Assembly: GCF_019703515.2 (NCBI RefSeq)
Contig: NC_059393.1
Span: 9,007,501 to 9,071,500 of the forward strand
DNA length: 64,000 bases
Origin: Myxocyprinus asiaticus
Taxonomy: Eukaryota; Chordata; Actinopteri; Cypriniformes; Catostomidae
Direction: 5' to 3'
Under the pieces are notes generated by a model. That model did no database searches. It saw only the letters and a list, made by a program, of their open reading frames with translations, and was not told the DNA's origin. Within the stretch, counting starts at the first letter, position 1; each line of letters begins with the position of its first letter. Shown in pieces: positions 41,401 through 50,400 of the stretch. The translations under genes and the position numbers were made by a program.

Positions 41401-44400
41401 TTACACACTTCCCCTTTAAATATGTTACATATGTCAGTTGAATATAACAATACAATTTGTACTCTTAACAGTGTAAAACATACTTCTTAAATGACCTTGT
41501 TGAAACCCTTATTCAATTACACCAATCCTGTGATTGGCAATGGTGTCTGAGCCCCGGCCCTTTGGGCGCACAGTTTGTCTATATAAGCGGGCGCTCAGTC
41601 ACCATTTCTTCAGAATTTTCTGACTGAGTGACAAGAGTGAGTCACTCATATTATGAAACTCTGAAGTAGTAGTGAGGCGAGTTTTCGCAATGTCTCATTC
41701 CCTTCATCTCAGGGAACCGAGGTTTCAAGACGTTCTCTTTCGATTCAGTTCACTCAACATTGCTGTAAGCACTATGGAGAAAGATATCACAATGTGACAT
41801 TACAATCCCAGAGTTTTAACACTAAATAGATATATTCATTAGGGGTCACAGGCCACAGGCCAATGACATATAAGCAGGGTTGGGGAGTAACGAAATACAT
41901 GTAACTGGATGACGTATTTAAAATACAAAATATAAGTAACTGTATTCCTCTAGTTTCACTTTAAATCATTGGTATTTAGAATACAGTTACATTCAAAAGG
42001 TATTTTGATTACTGAAGAGATTACTTTGCATTTTATTTATATTTTAGTCCTTTCAGATGGAAAAATTTATACATATAAATGATGCGATCCAAAGTGCATT
42101 TGAACAGCGGTGAAACACGAAGTGTTACATTCATACGAGTAGACAGAGAAGTAAGTTTGGAGCAGAAGAAATATAAATAATCCTTGTGTAAATTGTCAGC
42201 TTTACACTAAGCTAAAATGCTATTTCTAGCCATTTTACATGCACATGTTACCAGGCACGATCATATTTTTTTTATCAAGAAAATTCACGCTGGATTATTA
42301 TTATTTTTTTTTTTTTTCTAGTAAGACCTTTGATATTAGGGCAAAAATCTTATTCTTGATAATAATTTTTGTATTGTTTTCCTGTAAAAATATCTAAAAA
42401 TCTTTAAAACAAGATCAATTTGATTTATCTTGTTTTAGAAACAAACACTGCATAAGATATTTAGGTTTTTCAGAGAATATATTTTTAACGTGTATTTTGT
42501 CTTACTGTACTGGCAGTGTTTTTATAGTCAAAACAAGTGAAAAAAAATCTACCAGTAATGAAGAAGTAATCCAAAGTATTTAGAATACGTTACTGACCTT
42601 GAGTTATCTAACGGAATACGTTACAAATTACATTTTACAGCATGTATTCTGTAATCTGTAGTGGAATACATTTCAGAAGTTACCCTCCCAACCCTGCTTA
42701 TAAGTCATATTAAAGTGTATATAACTAGTCCCATATGGCAAATGCCAGATGGAAACTAATGTAGTCTGGGATCTATATGAACCATATAGATATACACAGT
42801 ATGGATTATTAAACATCTCACAACAAGGTTGGGAAAGTAGATTTTATTTCTTATGGGAGTTCAACAGCATATAATTAGGTGGCTGTGTTGATTATAGTCG
42901 GTAGCCCACCATAAAAAGGGCTTGGGCTCACCCACCTGAAAGAAGAAGCACTCTATACAGAGAAGACTTGTGAGGAGATGGATGCCATGTCCAGGTTATA
43001 AAACCTTGTGAATGTGTTTTGTGAGGACCATCCTGCTGCCAAACATATGTCCTGTAAGGACACACCGTTTGTCCATGCCCTTGAAGAGGCCATGCCTCTG
43101 GTTGAATGCGCTTTGATGCCAATAGGGCAATTCGTGCCCTGTGATTCATAAGCGAGGGCAATCGCATCAACAATCCAGCGAGAGAGCCTTTGTTTTGAGA
43201 CGGACATTCCTTTTGTACATACCCATAACAAATAAAGAGCTGATCCGACAGCCTAAACTGACGGATGTGCTCGACATATGTATGCAATGCCCTCACCCGG
43301 CATAACATGCATAGATTGCTCTTCATCTGAATTAAATGGTGGGGGAAAGAAGGCTTGCAAATGAACCACCTGAGCCCTGAAGGGAGTTGATAAAACCTTC
43401 TCTAGGTTAAAAGTCTTTTCTAGGTTTAATGGTGGCTTTTGACAGATCTGGACCAAACTCCAGGCATGAGCTGTCAACCACCCATTTAAATGAGGCCAAA
43501 GCCAACAGGAGTGCAGTCTTTTTTCAGATTAACAATTTTTTATTGATTCACATGTTGAACACAGAAAAACATATATACACAGAATCAACAATCCACTCCT
43601 TAAATGAGGGCGCTCCAGCTGACCTCCATCCCCTTAAAAGTATCTGTCTAGCAATCATGACACTGGTTAGGACCCAACTCTTTATGTGTCTATTCTCAAC
43701 ATCAGTGACCGCCCCATCACCCAAAACACAGAGTCTGGGGCAAAACGAAACCATCTCTAGATGCAGACTTCACGTTTTTTAGAATCCTAGCCCACTCTCC
43801 CTCCTCCAAAGGAGTGCAGTCTTTAAGGAAAGCACTTGCAGCTCAACAGATTCCAGTGGCTCGAACGAGGAGTTTGTGCATGCCTTCAGCACCAGATTTA
43901 AGTGCCAAATCAGCACCATAGCAGGGCAAGGGGGGTTCAAACGCCTCGCTCCCCTAAAGAACTTTATGACTAGATTATGTTTGCCTATCAGAGATCCAGC
44001 ATCCAGGGTGTGGTATGATGAGATAGTGGCTACATAAACCTTGAGCATTGATGGGGTAAGACCAGCATCCAGCCTCTCTTGAAGGAATTTCAAAATCTCA
44101 GCTATGGGGCAATTCACTGGGTCTTAACCACGTGAAGAGCACCAATTTGCCAACACACACCATTTAAGTGCATAGAGTCGTCTCGTGGACAGTGCTCTAG
44201 CCTACAAAATGGTATTCAGGGGCTGCACATGTAGGTTCCACAGCTCTGGCTGGGGATGCCAAATCGTGTCTTGTGCTTTAGAGAGAAGGTCTCTCCTCAA
44301 TGGTATTTCCCATGGAGGACCGTCTAGTATTTCTATAGTCTCTGGAAACCAGGACTGATTGGGCCATTTCGGCACAATTAACAGAACTGTTTCCATGTCC

Positions 44401-47400
44401 TCTTGGACTTTGTTGATGACAGAATTAAGGAGGTGCACCGGGGGAAACGCCTACTTGCACACCATTTGTGTGCCAGCACATCCACACCCAGTGGGACTTG
44501 GGACATGGAATACCAGAGGGGACAGTGGGCGTTCTCTGCAGAGGCGAATAGGTCGATATCCACTTTGCTGAATATTTCCCAAATCCTCATCACTGTCTAA
44601 GGATGATGTCTCCATTACCCTGGTAATACTTCCTGGCGTGCCAACAGATCCACTCCGAAATTCAGACGGCCCGAGACATGTGTTGCATGCAATGAGAAGA
44701 GATGACGCCCACTCCATTGGAGGAGGCGTTGTGTCATGCTCATTAATTGTGGCAATCGGAGTCTATCCTAGCGATTTATGTACACCACTACTGTTGTGTT
44801 GTCCGAATGAATCAGAACGTGGTGATTCAGAATGAAAAGCTCTCAAAGCTAGAAAGAAGCCAGTAGTTTTAGGCGGTTGATGTGCCACGCCCGTTTCACA
44901 CCTGTCCAGGTGCCGAAAGTCGGGCATCCATTGCACACCGTGCCCCAACCTGCGTCTGTGGTCATCACTTTTCTTCTGAAAATTTGACCCAGCATAACAC
45001 CCTGGTAGAAGGCCGGCGCTGTCCATGGTGCTAGAGCAGACAGGCAAGTCACCACGATGCACGTGCGCCTGATGCTCCAGGCGCGATGTGGAACGTGTCG
45101 CTTGAGACAGTACTGGAGAGGTCTCATGTGTTACAGACCTAACAGTATGACAGCGGATGCTGCCGCCATAAAACCCAGTATTCTCTGAAATTATTTCAGT
45201 GGCAATGTTTTCCCCAGTTTGAACTGAGACAGACACCGAAGTATGGTCTGTATGCGCTCATTCGTGTGGTGTGCGCACATGCTCACGGAGTTGAGACAAA
45301 CCTAAAAAGGAGACTTGCTGGCTGGGGAAAAGTGTGCTTTTCACCCAGTTGACATTCACACCCAGATTTTTCAGATGGCAATGCAGCAAGTCTCTATGTT
45401 CACTCAGTAGTGCCTCTGATTGGGCTAGTAATAACCAATCGTCGAGGTAATTCATAATCCGTTCACTGTTCATTTTCAATGGGGCGAGCGCCGCATCAAT
45501 ACATCTCGTGAACATGCGGGGAGCCAGAGACTGACCGAAAGGAAGGACTTTGAATTGATACGCTGTTCCCTCGAATGTGAATCTCAAAAACTGCCTGTGA
45601 TACAGTGAAATTGGTACATGAACGTACGTGTCATTCAGATCTATTGATGCAAACCAGTCCTGAGGACGGATGTGCGATAAGATCTGTTTCAGAGTTACCA
45701 TTTTGAACGCGCAATTCAAGCATCTCAGATCTAGAATTGGCTGAAGCCTGGTGTCTTTCTTCGGAATGAGAAAATAACGGCTGTAAACCCCGCTGTGTGT
45801 GTAGCAGTCTGGGACACTCTTTATCACGTATTTTGTGAGCAGACTGTGAATCTCTGTGCGCAACACTGTGCGAGAAGCGAGGTGGCTGGCTTACAAACTG
45901 AATTGAATAACCATGCTCAATCATTTTTAACACCCAGTCTGACATGCCCATGAGGGCTCGCCATGCGTTCGTGCAGCGGGACAGCAGTATTATTGATTTG
46001 CTTGCTATAAGAGATAAAGCGCCTCTCACCATAGGGAAGCGGTTGAGCAGAATGTGTGGGGTGTATAATACATGAAGAGGAAATGGCCCTTTTTCTAAGA
46101 ATGTGTGAGCATCCCATGTTTGTACAATGGGCACTAATTCTTTTTTTATGAGAACAATCTTTGTTTGAGTAATACTCACAGAAGCAACATATTGAACAAT
46201 GTCCCGTTCCCGATGAACAGTATTAGGGAAGAGAGGAGAAACACTGTGTGCCTCGAATCGAACCTTCTTCGGCTCTGGGCCGTGAATAACTGTGAGCTCT
46301 GGGCTCCTCTTCATGGGACTGGGCATATCAGGAACGTTTCTGCTGCCTGGGGTTTTTCCATCTGCGAGTTTTTCATGCTGAGAAGGCGGGTGCTTACGCT
46401 TGGGCCATGGTTTGCGTGGCTTCACTAATGGCTCAGTAGTAGCTTTCAGCTGGGCTGGGGGAGTGAGAGATGGATTCTTTGCCGGGCGCTGACCAGAATT
46501 AGATTTGGAGCGTACCGGGAAAGGGGAAGTGCTACTTCTCTTTGGCAGAAAGTGTTTAATCTGTTGAGACTGCTTTTGCGCCATGATGAAGCTCTCTGAA
46601 AAGCCTTCTACAGCGTTGCTAAAGAGACCGTTGCACATCTCTGTGAGAGTTTGCCAAATATGCTGATCCAGAACCACCAGGTTGCTCATTGCTTTGCCGA
46701 TGGCCTGAATGGTAGCTTTCGTGGCTCGCAGCGCCAAATCTGTGGTGGTGCGGAGCTCTTTGAGCAGCTCTGGATCGGAACCTTGCTCATTCATTTGGTT
46801 AAGGAGCTTAGCATGAAAAACCTGGAGCACTGACATGCTGTGGAGTGCTGAACCAGCTTGGCCTGCTGCTGTATAAGCTCTTCCAGCCAGTTCGGATGTT
46901 GGTCGACATGGCTTGGAGAGGTGGGTGGGGAGGAATTTCCATCCCATGGCAGTATTATGGCAGAGGTGAGCTGTAACCGCCTGTTCCACTGGGGGAAGCT
47001 TTGAGTAGCCTTTTTCATCGACTTGGTCCACTTTAGTGAGAACAGCAGCACCTCCGACCTGAATGTGTGGAGTAAGCATATACCAGGTCTTTGTCAGATC
47101 CGCATGGACATCAGGGAAGAATGGTGCGCTTCTCTGGACCATGACAAAAACTTCATCCAGGTGAGACTTTTCTGGCTCTTCTGTAGGGGACCACTCAAGA
47201 TGGAGACAGCAACATCCTCCGTGAACCACTCACCTGAAGCTGCGGGTGACACAGCATCATTCCCATTGTCAGAGCCACCAAATGTAATGAGGCCATATAC
47301 TCCAGTAGAGAGCCGGAGCTCATCGTGTGCATATTGCACAGGCAAAGATGTTAGATCGGAAGTTCGGGGGGCTCGCAGGGCTTGCGCTGGCACTTGATCC

Positions 47401-50400
47401 TCCTCTAATTCTTCCAGCTCAACCTCACTGCCCTGCCGTGACTCCTCATGTGGTCACTCGGGTCTTAACACAGAAGAGGCAGGTGGGAGGGCATGAGAGG
47501 CTGGATCTTCCCTCGATCCTAGAGCGCAACATCCAGAGATTCATGCCCTCGCAGTGAGGGCAGTCTGTCTCCATGAGAGCTGCTTGTGCGTGGGCACAGC
47601 CCAGACAGTGAACACAGCCCTCGTGCTCATCAGACAGCGGGATGTGCTGTTCGCATATGAAACACTTGAGTAACAACATCTTTAAAAAGACTTGTATCAT
47701 GCAAGCGGCTCTTTCAGGCATGTGATCAGCCAAGGAAAAAAAAGAAGGAAGGCCGGAAGCCCAGTGACACCCCCCCCCCCCATGCCACACTCACACTTTA
47801 AATTATATTCGAAATAAAGAATGGCAACAGCACTTATACAAATGTTCTATTTATTAACTTTCATTAAACATATTCCTTCAATTACATACTGATTATGTGG
47901 ACATGTAGAATTGTAATTCATTTATCTGACAGTAAAATGACAAATACAACATAACAAAAAGTCTCTAATGTTAATAATAAAATGTTAAATCAATTATAAG
48001 TCATAAGTCAACATCAGGAAGGAGGCTAAATCCTATAAGCAACTATTTTCCTGAAATAAATATTTCACATTTGGCCACACAAAATATGAACCATTGTACT
48101 TACGCAATACTGATTGGCAACTTTAGTTTTATCAGTTAACTTTATTAGCAGTTTTATAGTCAGCTAACAATGTTTAATCAAATAGGTTGATTCTTTGTGC
48201 AAAGCTCTCTTATGCTGATGTTAAATATGATTAACAAATGGTATTCCTTCACTACTATGCATCAGCAATAATTAATTTCAGCAATAATTAGCATGTGTAA
48301 AAACTTAATACTGTGGGCTCAGGAGAGCTCCACACACAGCCGCTAGATGGCACCTCTAACTCATGCAGTGCTGTCGGCATTAATCCGCATGTAATAATAG
48401 TATTTAAAAACGCAACATTTTGCAGTTTTAGTACATTTAAGTAGACCCTTTATTCCAACGTGACTTAGAAATGAGGAGTTAGTCAAGCATTTGTATTGTT
48501 GTAAGCCATTAAATCGTGGAATGGCCTTAAAATTGATTAAGGCCATTTCGCGACTTCAGTCTATATATAGTCTATAATGTTGCTTTAATGGATATCACAT
48601 AGACAAGCAAGAATTCCAAAATGTTAAGGTTTTACAGCGTTTTGTAACTTATACGGTCGTGTCCGTTGCAGTTTCCCACCGAAGTGAAATTGACTGTTAA
48701 TAAAAATGACACTACATGTTTTTTATGAGTACCAATGTTTGGTGTCTATTTTCCACGGACTAAGATGACTTACCTGAATTACGTCCCGAATGAAGCAGTC
48801 GTTCTGCACATTCTCAACATGCACGACATAGAACGTTGAAAGCGCCAAGGATCCAGTTGGCGGGTTGGATGACGATGACGCGCGCAATCTCCCCATCCCC
48901 TCAAGCGATTTACACGGGTCATCCCACCGAGGTCAGAAAATACGGAAATCCGTAAAAATCATGTCCCTGCTCTTTAGTTAACACTGTAAAAAGCAGGTAG
49001 AAGTTTTGCTGAAGCGCCGTGTTGATCAGCAACGAGCATCTAAAGCAAAGAACCCATTCACCGAGAGCGTCTTAGATGATGATGTGGAGAACTCTTCACT
49101 GGAACACACAGGGGAGCGGAAAGCCTCTTGGTGCAGGCACTGAGCACAGGTGATGAGTCGTCCTGTTCGCATCTTGCTGAGAAGTTCCGTCCACTGTAAG
49201 TGTATAACGAAGACGAAGCAGAATTGTTCGAAGACGAAGTTCGTAGTCTTGAAGGATGAAAATTCTGAAAAAATGGTGACTGAGCGCCCGTTTATATAGG
49301 CCAACTGTGCGCCTAAAGGGGCAGGGCTCAGACACCATTGCCAATCACAGGATTTGTATGATTGAATAAGGGTTTCAACAAAGTCGTCTAAGAAGGACTC
49401 CCCATAGCGCTTACAGCAATGTCGAGTGAACTGAATCAAAAGGGAACCTGTTTTCCTGTTAATCAAGAGTCAAGACACCTGAAATAAAATAAAAAACCTG
49501 TAGAGGACGCTCCAACTAAACATATCCTGCTGCTTCGTGAAGGGTCTGTCATTTTTATTTTATTTATTTGTTCAGGGACAATTCACAGTATATGTATTGA
49601 AACAGTATTAGCTTAAAGCTAAATTTCAACCGCAGTCCCTGGGCGGTAGCTACAGTACTGCCCTAGAAAGCATTGTGTATTCATAAATAAACATAAAAAT
49701 AATAACAATAATTACCCTACCCAATAACAAACATTCTTTAAAAAAAAAAGTAAAAGAATAAGCACAAAACATCTACAACTTGTCAAGAATACTACATGAC
49801 ACACCTAGTACAAGGCACACCCACTACAAGTTACGGCCCCTTCAAATGCTGAAATCTTGGAACAGTTGGATGTAACATTCATTCACTGTGTTTGTTATGT
49901 TTATTTGGAGTCCCGCAGCAACCGCAACACCTATCCCTACCCATAAACCTAACCAAAACAACGAAGATTAAAAAATGAAAAGTTATAATAAAAAAAATTA
50001 TTAAATATTACGTGATTTTAAAGTTCTATTGGATACAGTCATACCTGGTGGCGACAGTGAGGAGAAATGTGATGAAAATGAAGAGGAGAAGAAACTAGAG
50101 GTGTGCTAATTTAATAAGTTAACAGGTTAGCTTGTGAGCTAACTGGAGAAAACAGAACAGAGGAATGTTAATTTCACCATTTGTATAATAATAATAAGAT
50201 ATGTGACGAGATTCACTTTTATTTCATTTCCTTTTTAAGTCAAGGACTTTTTTCTCTGATCTTTTGTTGAATTAACACCATGGTTCGTTTGTTTACATTT
50301 GGCAACTTTATTTCCAAGTCTCTGTCTCAGTCTTATTTGTTTTAACGTTTCGAAACAAGGAACAGGTCTCTGATCTACACTCACCCACACCTCAATTTTC

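Larger units (their letters stand above)
41481..49448 (-). mobile_element. DIRS-type tyrosine-recombinase retroelement
   Basis: Inverted terminal repeats at 49258-49400 and 41481-41620 (about 140 nt, including CACCATTGCCAATCACAGGA). The 5' repeat has a 48-nt extension (49401-49448). An inverted copy of it sits inside the 3' end (41732-41779), the internal complementary region that defines DIRS architecture. Genes in order: gag, reverse transcriptase, RNase H, tyrosine recombinase. It lies in intron 1 of paralogue A in the same orientation. Interrupted by an L1 fragment, a hAT MITE and an unexplained segment. Confidence 0.9.

Noticed and set aside
48774..48896. Possible ADGRG7 exon between exons 1 and 2
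   Set aside because: It ends in phase 0 and exon 2 needs phase 1; exon 1 at 51734 joins exon 2 perfectly.
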